Part shown: positions 44,587 through 52,878 of the stretch, in pieces
Numbering within the stretch: position 1 is the first letter of the stretch
Layout of the letters: each line of letters starts with the position of its first letter
Assembly (NCBI GenBank): GCA_021324755.1
Contig: JAJPIL010000009.1
Location: 1-64,000, forward strand
Length of the DNA: 64,000 nucleotides
Direction: 5' to 3'
Source of the DNA: Pseudomonadota bacterium
GTDB taxonomy: Bacteria > Desulfobacterota > Binatia > Binatales > Binataceae
Made by a program: the position numbers and the translations under genes
The notes under the pieces: generated by a model
The model's input: the letters and a program-made list of their open reading frames with translations, nothing else
What the model was told of the DNA's origin: nothing
Databases searched by the model: none

Positions 44587-45429
44587 TCAAGCTGCTGCCT
44601 GGGATTTAGTTGATTGCTCGCTCTTGACCAGAATCGGTGGCCGGGCACCGCCGATCTCGATCGAGCCTTCGGTCAGCACTTGACGCAGCGCGGTACCAAT
44701 CAAACCAGACTTTATGCCCTTTATTCCGGTCAGTACGATCTTATCCAACTGTTTTTCTCGCTGCGCGCGAGCCCGCATCTTCCTGGCGACCGGAAAAGCA
44801 ACCAAATTCGCAAGGCCTACTCCATAAACGGTAGCGACAAAAGCTGTGGCGATGCCGATGCCGACCTTTGATGGGTCGGCCAGGCTGTGCATCGTATGTA
44901 TTAGCCCCAGAACGGCGCCCAAAATTCCAAAAGTCGGCAAATACCCGCCAGCGGCTTCGAACACTTCGGCACCGGCATTATTCATTCGCATCCGTTCATG
45001 GTACGCGCGTTCCATCACGAGCGTCAGTGTTTCTTCGGAAACGTTGCTGGCCAGCAAGTTGAGCCCTGTCGCCAGCAGCGGGTAGGGTTCGGCCGCGCTG
45101 CGTTTTTGCAAAGCCACAGGTCCTTCTTTGCGAAAGACCATACTGTAAGCCAGTATGCGCTCGATGAGGTCATATGGATTGGGTGCGTCCTCGCCCACGA
45201 CTTTGACGAGATCGCGTACCGCGGCAAAAAGGTAACTCGGAGTGAAAGATAAAAAACACGCTGCAATGGTTGAACCGATCACGATCAGAGCCGCTGTGCT
45301 CTGCAAAAGAGAAAGCGGATCTCCTCCCTCCAAGTACTGACCCAAAAGGATGCAAGTAGGCCCCAAAGCTGCGCCGACTAGACTTGCTATGTCAAGGCGC
45401 CACGCGCGAACAGGTCGCTCATTCTCCAT
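44587..45429 (-). CDS. motA: Flagellar stator protein MotA
   Basis: A 280-residue MotA/TolQ/ExbB-type protein with four membrane helices. The cytoplasmic loop between helices 2 and 3 contains the charged AYHERMRMNNAGAEVFEAAG. The conserved helix 3-4 region reads TFGILGAVLGLIHTMHSLAD and GIATAFVATVYGVGLANLVA. It forms the pentamer around MotB and pushes on FliG. It lies 40 nt upstream of motB and downstream of the regulator gene. Confidence 0.93.
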   Translation of the reverse strand: MENERPVRAWRLDIASLVGAALGPTCILLGQYLEGGDPLSLLQSTAALIVIGSTIAACFLSFTPSYLFAAVRDLVKVVGEDAPNPYDLIERILAYSMVFRKEGPVALQKRSAAEPYPLLATGLNLLASNVSEETLTLVMERAYHERMRMNNAGAEVFEAAGGYLPTFGILGAVLGLIHTMHSLADPSKVGIGIATAFVATVYGVGLANLVAFPVARKMRARAQREKQLDKIVLTGIKGIKSGLIGTALRQVLTEGSIEIGGARPPILVKSEQSTKSQAAA

Positions 45430-45453
45430 AATTACTGCTCGCCAGCTTACCTT

Positions 45454-46878
45454 TCAGACCGTGGAAAATTGCGTGCGGCCGCGGCCTGTCGTCTCGGTCA
45501 GTCGGTAGTCCAACAGCTGCTCGTCCATTTCAAGTGGCGAACCGTCAGCTCCGACCGCGTCTTCGATCGCTGGCAGTTGCTGAGTCTTTAAGCTTTGCTC
45601 GGGCGCCACTGGTGACGTCGCCGCAAGCGCTTCAGTTACTCTGCGCCTGGGTTTTGAAAGCCCTGCCTTGGTGATGTGATACTGGAGCGCCCGCAGGCTG
45701 ATTCCCAGACGTCTTGCCGCCTCGGCTCTGTTTCCTCCGCAACTCGCTATCGTTCTTAACACCATTTCGCGGCGCGCTTGTTCGCGGCGCGCCTTCCAGG
45801 CCGAGCTTTCCTCGTCTTCCTTGGTTTCCAAGGCGGCAAGGCCCAAGTGACGGCGCACATCGGGCGTGTCGACGAGATGCCCACCGGCCTCCAAGGGCGC
45901 AATCGCCAGTCGCGCCATCAAATTTTTGAGCTCACGTACGTTGCCAGGAAACGGATAGTGACTGAGCATCCGCAAAGCGGACAAACTGATTCGCCGTTTC
46001 GGATTAGCTCGAAGCAAGAAATAATTAGCCAAAATCGGGATGTCGGCTTGACGACGGCGCAGGGCTGGTATCTCGAGGGTAAAAGCGTTGATTCGCCAGT
46101 AAAGGTCCTGACGAAACTCGCCACGTTCCACCAAAGAGCTTAAGCGAACACTGGTTGCCGCAACAGGCCTAAGCTGGGAAACGCGGCCAGGCGCGTCGAT
46201 GTACGCCTCCCCTGCAACAAGGGCCTGCAACAGTATCAGCTGATTCGCCTTGGAGAGCTCTCCCACGTCGTCGATGAAAAGGGTGCCTGGGGAACCATCC
46301 CCGTAAACCAACCGCGAGAAGTCAAGACCGCCTTGCGATGGTGCTTGCGGTTCTGACCGCGACTCGTGGCCGATCGCCGCCGCTGACCCTGCTGAGTCGA
46401 GCGCCGCACAGCTCACAATGTAAAATTTGCCGGCGCGTCCGCTGGCGTGATGAATGAGACGCGCCATCATTTCCTTGCCCGAGCCAACTTCGCCTTCGAT
46501 CAGCACGGGCACCGGACTGGCCGCAACGCAAATCGCCGCCCGCACGCAAAAGAACATGTCTGGGTCGCCGGTCAGAAAAGGAGGCGCGAGTTTCAACGCG
46601 TGTGAAAACACAAAAGTAGCGGCCGCTAACAAGTTATCGCTTGCAAAGTCAGCCCCACGACGCGGCTCTGAGCCGCTGCGCGCGGTTAGATCGAGGCTTA
46701 CCGTCGGCACTCCTGCCGGCCTTGCGCCGATAAAATCCACGTACAAATCGGCGTGTTGTCTCTGCGCAAAACTCACAACTTCAAGGCCAAGACGCGTCAG
46801 GTATCCGCTAAACTCGCTGGGCGCCCCATTCCCAAGACACACTCGAATGGGGCGCGAACTCACCGTTTCGTCGCTCAT
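45454..46878 (-). CDS. NtrC/FleQ-type AAA+ regulator without GAFTGA motif
   Basis: A 474-residue regulator. Residues 1-115 form a small N-terminal domain that may be a degenerate FleQ-type receiver. The AAA+ domain follows: Walker A GEVGSGKE (129-136), Walker B TLFIDDVGEL (199-208), the RQDLYWRINAFTLEIPALRR and FPGNVRELKNL segments. The C-terminal Fis-type helix-turn-helix reads CGGNRAEAARRLGISLRALQ. After GHE (170-172), where sigma-54 activators carry GAFTGA, it has SRSEPQAPSQGG. Without that loop, sigma-54 contact is unlikely; it may repress or act with another sigma factor. Its position in the locus suggests a master flagellar regulator. Confidence 0.8.
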   Translation of the reverse strand: MSDETVSSRPIRVCLGNGAPSEFSGYLTRLGLEVVSFAQRQHADLYVDFIGARPAGVPTVSLDLTARSGSEPRRGADFASDNLLAAATFVFSHALKLAPPFLTGDPDMFFCVRAAICVAASPVPVLIEGEVGSGKEMMARLIHHASGRAGKFYIVSCAALDSAGSAAAIGHESRSEPQAPSQGGLDFSRLVYGDGSPGTLFIDDVGELSKANQLILLQALVAGEAYIDAPGRVSQLRPVAATSVRLSSLVERGEFRQDLYWRINAFTLEIPALRRRQADIPILANYFLLRANPKRRISLSALRMLSHYPFPGNVRELKNLMARLAIAPLEAGGHLVDTPDVRRHLGLAALETKEDEESSAWKARREQARREMVLRTIASCGGNRAEAARRLGISLRALQYHITKAGLSKPRRRVTEALAATSPVAPEQSLKTQQLPAIEDAVGADGSPLEMDEQLLDYRLTETTGRGRTQFSTV

Positions 46879-46893
46879 CGCTTTTCTAAACAG

Positions 46894-47298
46894 TCAACGA
46901 AGTCCCGAAGGCCGTTGATCGCGAGCACCGTCGACGATTTCGATTATCTTAGCCGCGATCTGGTCCTGCACAACCACCACTTCGGCTCGCGCAAAAAGCG
47001 TTCCGTTGACATAAACTTCAACTGGATCGCCGGCGCGCCGGTCAAGTTTGATGCTTGTTCCCACGTCGACGTTTGACAGGATCTCGCCAAGCGTCAAGGT
47101 GGCGCGTCCCACTTCCACCTGGACCGTCATCGGCACCTGAGCCAAGAGCGCTAGCTCACTACCGTCGAGACCGAGCTGAAACGGTAGACGTTCGCTCGGC
47201 TCTCCGTTGGAGTTTGCCGACGGAGAGTTTGTCTTAGGTGAGCCGTCAGTCTGAGCTGACTTGTTAAGCGACGAAAGCATGCGACTCTGGTTGTCCAT
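46894..47298 (-). CDS. fliN: Flagellar motor switch protein FliN (second copy)
   Basis: A 134-residue protein with a polar N-terminal 45 residues and a clear SpoA/FliN domain: LALLAQVPMTVQVEVGRATL, LGEILSNVDVGTSIKLDRRA, DPVEVYVNGTLFARAEVVVV. This is closer to classical FliN than the copy at 42661. It overlaps fliM2 by 35 nt and precedes the regulator gene by 15 nt. Confidence 0.87.
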   Translation of the reverse strand: MDNQSRMLSSLNKSAQTDGSPKTNSPSANSNGEPSERLPFQLGLDGSELALLAQVPMTVQVEVGRATLTLGEILSNVDVGTSIKLDRRAGDPVEVYVNGTLFARAEVVVVQDQIAAKIIEIVDGARDQRPSGLR

Positions 47299-48208
47299 TC
47301 TCCCGTCCTTTCATTCGAATCAAAACTTTGCGCCATCCGAGATCCTCCACCACCATCCCTTGGAAAATCGGAACGTTGGCGCACCGTAGATCCACATGCG
47401 CCGCGCTATCGAGACGTTTTCCCAGGTTGATTACGCTTCCCTCGCGCCAACTGCGCACAGTCGCGAGCGGCACTATTATATCGGCAAATATTGCGCGCAC
47501 TTCGAGTTCGGTTCCGAACAGCGCTCGCAAAAGCGCCGGACGCCTGGAAGATGCCGTGCGGGCTCGAGATTGGTCACTGCGCAAGTTCGCTCGCACGGGT
47601 ATAAGCGCGGCCAGCGGCAAGACAAAAGCTGTTTGGCCTCGAATGGAACCCACCGAAGTTTGAATCAATGCCACTGCAAGTTGTTCGTCGCGCCCCAGCA
47701 TGTACACGGCCAGTCGCCTACGGTCGGCCATATTCAACGGGACCACGCGAATCTCGCTGCCGAACAGTCGCGAGAAGGTTTCGGCAAAAGCGTCTTCGAG
47801 AGACCGACCAATCAGCGCGGAGAGAACTTTCGTTTCCACTGGAGTAAGCGGCGCTTGCTCAATAGCAGCGTTACTGGCAGGTTGCGCCTCGGCCGATTTT
47901 AAGTCTTCGCCCACAGCCACTGCGCTCAAGGCCCACGCGACCGGGCCCGACAAAACCAGCGCGCCTCTCAGTTGATTTTCGGATTCGATCGCCAACAGAA
48001 AGCTCGCTGTTCCCAGTTCGCTTTCTAATTGCCCAAATGTTTCGAAACGAAGGCTAGGAGCTGAAAAGACTATTGGAGTCGAACTTAGCGCAACTAAGTT
48101 CGAGCGCAGCCTCTCGAGCGCTTGCTCGATTAGAAGCCGAAGCTCGGCCGCTTCAGCCGGCTCGAGCCCGTGCATTTTCACTAGGGCTGTCAAACCTGTT
48201 TTTGTCAT
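47264..48208 (-). CDS. fliM: FliM-like motor switch protein (second copy)
   Basis: A 314-residue protein. The middle domain (about 35-210) and a C-terminal SpoA domain (about 225-295; FGTELEVRAIFADIIVPLAT) make it FliM-like. The N-terminus (TGLTALVKMHGLEPAEAAEL) is helical but has no LSQxEIDALL CheY-binding peptide. ATG 48208 is preferred over TTG 48220; neither has a strong ribosome site. It is the first gene of the long minus-strand flagellar series, divergent from fliC. Confidence 0.75.
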   Translation of the reverse strand: MTKTGLTALVKMHGLEPAEAAELRLLIEQALERLRSNLVALSSTPIVFSAPSLRFETFGQLESELGTASFLLAIESENQLRGALVLSGPVAWALSAVAVGEDLKSAEAQPASNAAIEQAPLTPVETKVLSALIGRSLEDAFAETFSRLFGSEIRVVPLNMADRRRLAVYMLGRDEQLAVALIQTSVGSIRGQTAFVLPLAALIPVRANLRSDQSRARTASSRRPALLRALFGTELEVRAIFADIIVPLATVRSWREGSVINLGKRLDSAAHVDLRCANVPIFQGMVVEDLGWRKVLIRMKGRENGQPESHAFVA

Positions 48209-48220
48209 CAGCAGTAGCAA

Positions 48221-48569
48221 GGAAAAGCAAAATCGATGCCCCGACGATCCGGATAGCTCAAAAGTGAGCGGTAAATGGAGCAGCCAGAGCCGTAAAAATG
48301 CGCGATTTCAACCAACTTATGCCGCTTAGCTGCCAGCCTATTTTGACTCGAGCGGCCTACGAATACCGAAAGTGGCAGACGAGGGTCGTTTTCTCAGTTG
48401 TTACGGAAGCGCGACATGAATGGACAGCTCTGGGACAACTTTTTGTCTCATACGAAACTTCCTTTCCTTGCCTCGCCAAACACCTCTCGCGGCTAGCGCT
48501 CAGGCTAAGCTTACTGAGTGGAAGCACAAAGCTTCCAAAGAACGATCCACCGCACAGGAGGATTAGCAG
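48221..48569 (+). promoter_or_regulatory. Divergent fliM2/fliC control region
   Basis: These 349 nt separate the minus-strand operon from flagellin and must hold promoters for both. A weak sigma-28-like element is TAAA at 48272-48275 followed 13 nt later by GCCGTAAA (48289-48296; consensus GCCGATAA with about 15-nt spacing). I do not consider it proven. A 7-bp hairpin (48519-48537) lies just before the fliC ribosome site AGGAGG (48556-48561), which is 8 nt from the ATG, implying strong translation. Confidence 0.45.
48519..48537 (+). repeat. Hairpin in the flagellin mRNA leader
   Basis: TGGAAGC (48519-48525) and GCTTCCA (48531-48537) are exact reverse complements around a 5-nt ACAAA loop, 18 nt before the AGGAGG of fliC. 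It may stabilise the flagellin message or be a binding site for a post-transcriptional regulator such as CsrA, but the GGA lies in the stem, not in the loop. Confidence 0.5.
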
Positions 48570-49826
48570 ATGGCACTCAGCCTTATCACCAATATGGGGG
48601 CGAACATCGCCGCCAATGCACTGGCCAACAACCAGACCGAGATGAATCAGACGGTCTCTCAGCTAGCGACAGGTCAGCGAATCGTCAACGCCGCGATCGA
48701 CCCGGCGGGCTTGGCGATTTCTCTTGAGATGTCAGGCCTGTTGGGCTCGCTCAACCAAGACAGCACGAACGCAGCCAATGCGCAGGGGATGTTGCAAACT
48801 GCGGACGGCGCCCTGGCCAACATCGGAAACGCTCTGGTGACGATGCAACAGATCGCCAACGAGTCGGCCGACGGCACCGTCAACAACACGCAGCGCCAAT
48901 CGTTGGACGCGCAGTTCCAACAGCTCTATACCGAGATCAACAACATCGCTCAAAGCACCGAGTTCAACGGTATCAGCCTGCTTCAAGGGCAACAGGTCAC
49001 ATTCCAGGTCGGACCCAGCAACAGCGCGCAAGATCAGCTCGTGGTCTCCTTGCCGAACGTCTCCGCGGGGGGTCTGCTGAGCTTCAATGTGCCTTCAACC
49101 GGGCTAAAGTTAAGCAGTGATAACTATTACGGAGTAACGTTCAACTACAATAATGAATCCGGAGCGAGTACTGGAGGAGTAAGTCCGGTCGTGTCCTACG
49201 GAACAGGCACGACATTGGACACCGGCACGGCTAATCTCGCTGCCAGCAGCGGCACGTCCGGCGTCATCGGGCCAAATAGCCCAAACTGGGTGATGCTCAC
49301 CGTACAAAGTATCAGCAGCAGCGGTACGGCCGAGACGACCGGGTCTTTGAGCTCCGACACGATCACGTTTTCGATCACCACCGCCAACGGTCAGAACGAG
49401 GGCACCGTCACGCTCAGCTCCGGCGCCAACTGGATCAACAATTTGGGTGGCAGTGGCGCTGACTTTTCGATTTCGACCTCGAGCAGCGTCACCTTCGCAG
49501 TCGGCCAAGAAATTCTAATTTCGCTGGGGCCCAACTTGATGACGCAGGGGTCGTCGCAAACCCAGATCTCGTCTGTAAGCACGGCTCTCTCGACCCTGGC
49601 CGGCTACCGCGGCAGTATAGGCGCGTATGAGCAACAGCTTTCAACTATTTCCTCTAACCTCCAATCGGAAAGCCAGAACCTGACCGCCGCGCTTTCGAAC
49701 ATTCAGGATGCCAACGTGGCCACGACCTTCGCGCAGTTCACCAAGCAACTAGTGCTGGAGCAGTCGGGCGTGGCGGTGCTCAAAAACGCCGAGCAAATAC
49801 CGCAACAGCTGGCCCAGTTGATCTAG
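48570..49826 (+). CDS. fliC: Flagellin FliC
   Basis: A 418-residue flagellin. The N-terminal D0/D1 region includes GANIAANALANNQTEMNQTV, RIVNAAIDPAGLAISLEMSG and STEFNGISLLQG. The C-terminal D1/D0 includes TLAGYRGSIGAYEQQLSTIS and ANVATTFAQFTKQLVLEQSG, then VLKNAEQIPQQLAQLI. The central variable domain (about 170-330) is rich in Ser, Thr, Gly and Asn, giving many possible O-glycosylation sites, in keeping with the downstream GT41 gene. This is the only flagellin in the window. The start has a strong AGGAGG. Confidence 0.95.
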   Translation: MALSLITNMGANIAANALANNQTEMNQTVSQLATGQRIVNAAIDPAGLAISLEMSGLLGSLNQDSTNAANAQGMLQTADGALANIGNALVTMQQIANESADGTVNNTQRQSLDAQFQQLYTEINNIAQSTEFNGISLLQGQQVTFQVGPSNSAQDQLVVSLPNVSAGGLLSFNVPSTGLKLSSDNYYGVTFNYNNESGASTGGVSPVVSYGTGTTLDTGTANLAASSGTSGVIGPNSPNWVMLTVQSISSSGTAETTGSLSSDTITFSITTANGQNEGTVTLSSGANWINNLGGSGADFSISTSSSVTFAVGQEILISLGPNLMTQGSSQTQISSVSTALSTLAGYRGSIGAYEQQLSTISSNLQSESQNLTAALSNIQDANVATTFAQFTKQLVLEQSGVAVLKNAEQIPQQLAQLI

Positions 49827-49831
49827 TTCAG

Positions 49832-49887
49832 CCCGAGAGCTCGGGCGTTTAGGTGCGGCGCTGACGGCTTTACCGGCCGTCAGCGCC
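49832..49887 (+). terminator. Double hairpin after fliC
   Basis: Two stems follow the fliC stop: a small one (cccga-gagc-tcggg, 49832-49845) and a perfect 12-bp one, ggcgctgacggc (49857-49868) with gccgtcagcgcc (49876-49887) around a 7-nt loop. There is no T-run directly after, so it may attenuate rather than stop transcription and may protect the flagellin message from 3' decay, lowering expression of the modification genes behind it. Confidence 0.6.
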
Positions 49888-49922
49888 ATCCCAGCAAAGG
49901 GTAATTTCTTAAGGTAATTGCT

Positions 49923-52025
49923 ATGGGTGTATCGGCAATCTCGGTTCGAGACAAAGCGCAGACGGTGGGTTACTGCGCGAGCGTGGATGAAATCTTCGGA
50001 CTTGCTCTGAATTGTATCGCCGCAGAGCGCCACGAAGAAGCCAAGCGCTATCTGCGACTGGTTCTCGAGCTCGATCCCTCTCACGTTGACGCACTCACCA
50101 ATCTTGCTGCGTTGCACATCAACGACCGCGAGTACAACGAGGCCAAGCTCCTGTGCAGACGAGCGCTGGCTTGCGCTCCAGGCTCCGTAAATGCGCTGGT
50201 CAATTTAGCCTGTGCTTTGCTCAAGGAGGACCCTGAAGACGGCGCAGCAGAAGCCGCCGGTCTGCTCAGAACAGCTACCGGCCTGGATCCCACGTGCGCC
50301 AACGCCTGGCTCGGGCTTGCCGAAGCTTACATCGCCCTGTGCCATCATCGCGCGGCCCTTGATGCTGCGCGCAACTCGATAGTCCTCAGCCCAAAGGATC
50401 CGAGGATGTTCGCTGCGGCCGGGCGGGCCGCGCTCGGCAATGAGGCCGCCGGTCCGGACCATGCTGAAACGGCTGCTTACTACTTTACGTGCGCCCTCGC
50501 TCTTGCTCCCAAAAGCGCCGACTACTGGTTCGGACTCGCAAGCGCATTAGATAAGCAAGACAAGACGATGGCGTCGGCGGCAGCCTACCGTACGGCTCTG
50601 GCACTGAATCCTACGATGCACAACGTCAGAATGCGTCTTGCTGTGCTCTGCCCCGCTATCCCAGAATCAGTTTCCGACATAAAGTACTGGTCTGACCAGA
50701 TCTCAATTGAATGCAAACAGCTTCTCGAAACGCGAACGCTTCGTTTTGACGATCCCTATCGCGAATGCAACTTCGTAAGCTCTCGCCACGCTTACTACGA
50801 TATTGCGGAACGTCAAGTGAGCGAGACGATCGCTCAAATCCATCTTAACGCATGCCCTCGCCTCCAATGGGTTGCGCCACATTGTAAGAAACCTGGGAGT
50901 GCAAATCGACGCCTGCGAGTCGCGATCGCGACTGTCTTTTCCCGCAATCACATCGTCGCGCATCTCGCGATGGGGATCGTCAGGCATCTGGATCGGTCGC
51001 AGTTCGAGGTGATCGCCGTGATACCGCCGCGCTCTCCCGCCTCGCGAGCGCATCTGCGCAAAGACGTACTGGCTGGAGCGGACTATATCGTCGAGCTACC
51101 CAAGCAGCTAATTTCCGCCCAAGAAGCTTTGGCCGCGCTCAAGCCTGACGTCTTCTTTCCGTTGGACGTCATGATGGACCCGATGATTTACTTTTTGTCG
51201 TTTGCGCGACTTGCTCCAGTGCAGTTAACCACATGGGGACATCCACTGACGACCGGAATTCCCAACATGGACTACTTCCTTTCAGCGAACGAGTGGGAAG
51301 AGTCAGGCTCTGACGCTTTCTATTCCGAGCGGCTTATTAGAATGCGACATCTGCCGATGTATGTGTTACCACCAGAGGCGACGCCTGAACTGACGAGATC
51401 CGATCTGGGGCTGCCCGAAGACAAGCGACTGTATGTTTGCCCTCAAAGCTTGTTCAAACTCCATCCGGACTTCGACGCCGCCTTGGGGCGAATTCTCGAA
51501 AGAGATCCAAAAGGTGTGCTCGTGCTCGTCGAGGGCAACAGCGTTCATTGGCGCAGAAAGTTCTTGCTGCGCTTGTCTCAAAAATTTCGCCATGTACTCG
51601 ATCGCGTAATCTTCCTGCCGCGTCAATCGGTAAGCCGCTTCGTCAACATCTACCGGCTTGCCGACGCCGTGCTCGACCCCTGGTACTGGTCGGGAGGCAA
51701 CACCACGATCGAGGCGCTCGCCGTCGATCAGCCCGCGGTCACGCTCCCAGGAAGGTTCATGAGAGGCAAACTGTCGCTGGGCTTTTACCGTCGGATGGGA
51801 TGCGACGAGCTTGTAGTCAATACCGGCGACGAATACGTCGAACTAAACTTGCGAATTGCGCGCGACGAAGATTTTCGCCGCGCGCTCAGGGCAAAAGTCG
51901 CCGAGCGACGTCAGGTGCTCTACGAACAAATAAAGCCGATAAGGGAGTTGGAACGATTTTTTGTGGCAGCCGTAGAAAACGCAAGATGCGGCAAGAAAAT
52001 CGACGAGTGGAGCGGAGATTGTTAG
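49923..52025 (+). CDS. TPR-containing O-GlcNAc transferase-like glycosyltransferase (GT41)
   Basis: A 700-residue protein. The N-terminal half (about 20-235) has at least five TPR repeats (such as ALNCIAAERHEEAKRYLRLV and LELDPSHVDALTNLAALHIN). The C-terminal half (about 320-690) is a SPINDLY/OGT-type GT41 catalytic region with VFSRNHIVAHLAMGIVRHLD, LAPVQLTTWGHPLTTGIPNM and the nucleotide-sugar motif YWSGGNTTIEALAVDQPAVT. GT41 enzymes transfer GlcNAc or related sugars to Ser/Thr. Placed between fliC and fliD it probably glycosylates flagellin in the cytoplasm before export. Donor sugar and target are inferred. Confidence 0.82.
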   Translation: MGVSAISVRDKAQTVGYCASVDEIFGLALNCIAAERHEEAKRYLRLVLELDPSHVDALTNLAALHINDREYNEAKLLCRRALACAPGSVNALVNLACALLKEDPEDGAAEAAGLLRTATGLDPTCANAWLGLAEAYIALCHHRAALDAARNSIVLSPKDPRMFAAAGRAALGNEAAGPDHAETAAYYFTCALALAPKSADYWFGLASALDKQDKTMASAAAYRTALALNPTMHNVRMRLAVLCPAIPESVSDIKYWSDQISIECKQLLETRTLRFDDPYRECNFVSSRHAYYDIAERQVSETIAQIHLNACPRLQWVAPHCKKPGSANRRLRVAIATVFSRNHIVAHLAMGIVRHLDRSQFEVIAVIPPRSPASRAHLRKDVLAGADYIVELPKQLISAQEALAALKPDVFFPLDVMMDPMIYFLSFARLAPVQLTTWGHPLTTGIPNMDYFLSANEWEESGSDAFYSERLIRMRHLPMYVLPPEATPELTRSDLGLPEDKRLYVCPQSLFKLHPDFDAALGRILERDPKGVLVLVEGNSVHWRRKFLLRLSQKFRHVLDRVIFLPRQSVSRFVNIYRLADAVLDPWYWSGGNTTIEALAVDQPAVTLPGRFMRGKLSLGFYRRMGCDELVVNTGDEYVELNLRIARDEDFRRALRAKVAERRQVLYEQIKPIRELERFFVAAVENARCGKKIDEWSGDC

Positions 52026-52081
52026 ATGCGTCGAGGCCGGCGAGCCAACACTAACGCCTGTCACCTTTAAGGAGGATTGTC

Positions 52082-52831
52082 TTGCAACCGAGCGACTTTG
52101 AAGCAGCAGCCGCGCTTGTTCGCGCTCGAATCAACGCTATCTTTGCCCATGGCAAGATTCGCGGGGAGCATCAGCTTCACGATATATTTCCGATTTCGCT
52201 CACGCCCGAGCGCTGCCGAGTGCTTTCACTGGTATGCGGCATGCGCCTATGCCAGGCGACGCTGGAGATTGGGATGGGATGGGGAATTTCTACGCTCGTA
52301 ATCCTCGAGGCGATGCTACGGCAGGGAAGACCATTCGCCCCACATGTCGTTATCGATCCGTTCCAGCGCTCGTCGTTTGACAATGCAGCGATTAATGCGG
52401 TTCGAGAAATGGGACTTGCTGATTTCGTGACACTGTACGAGGAACCTTCCGAGTTGGTGCTCCCCCAACTTGTCCGCGCGGGAAGTCGTTTCGACTTTGT
52501 GTTTGTAGACGGCGATCATCGGTTCGACGCGACATTCGTTGACTTTGTGTATGCAGGGAAACTTTGCAATCCAGGAGCGATATTACTGTTCGACGATACC
52601 TGGCTCGAGAGCGTCAATTTGACGGTTCAATACGCGCTGACAAATCTTAATTATGCGGAGGTTTCGCTGGCTGGGGTAGTTCCTTTTTATCGAGGCCGTC
52701 CGATGCTTCGGGCGTTAGTGAAACCGGCAGAAGAACCGCCCCGAAATGGGTTATGGACGGAGGAGCTTATTCCATTTTGGACGAACGGTCTTGGCCTGGA
52801 CATGTCAGACGCACAAGCTCCCGGAAAGTAA
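52082..52831 (+). CDS. Class I SAM-dependent methyltransferase
   Basis: A 249-residue protein with a Rossmann methyltransferase core: motif I LEIGMGWGISTLVILEA (about 60-76), and FDFVFVDGDHRFDATFVDFV then GAILLFDDTW for motifs post-II/III, typical of Methyltransf_24-type small-molecule or sugar methylases. The start is TTG 52082, with AAGGAGG 6 nt upstream. Between the GT41 gene and fliD, it may methylate the flagellin glycan or lysines of flagellin. The substrate cannot be read from the sequence. Confidence 0.75.
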   Translation: MQPSDFEAAAALVRARINAIFAHGKIRGEHQLHDIFPISLTPERCRVLSLVCGMRLCQATLEIGMGWGISTLVILEAMLRQGRPFAPHVVIDPFQRSSFDNAAINAVREMGLADFVTLYEEPSELVLPQLVRAGSRFDFVFVDGDHRFDATFVDFVYAGKLCNPGAILLFDDTWLESVNLTVQYALTNLNYAEVSLAGVVPFYRGRPMLRALVKPAEEPPRNGLWTEELIPFWTNGLGLDMSDAQAPGK

Positions 52832-52878
52832 TCTCAAATCGGCCGTTCAGCGGCTAGAAAAGAGCCAAGGAGGATCGA

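Noticed and set aside
48382-48397. Possible sigma-54 promoter (tggcagacgagggtcg-like) upstream of fliC
   Set aside because: The -12 element lacks the invariant GC, and the only nearby regulator has no GAFTGA loop.
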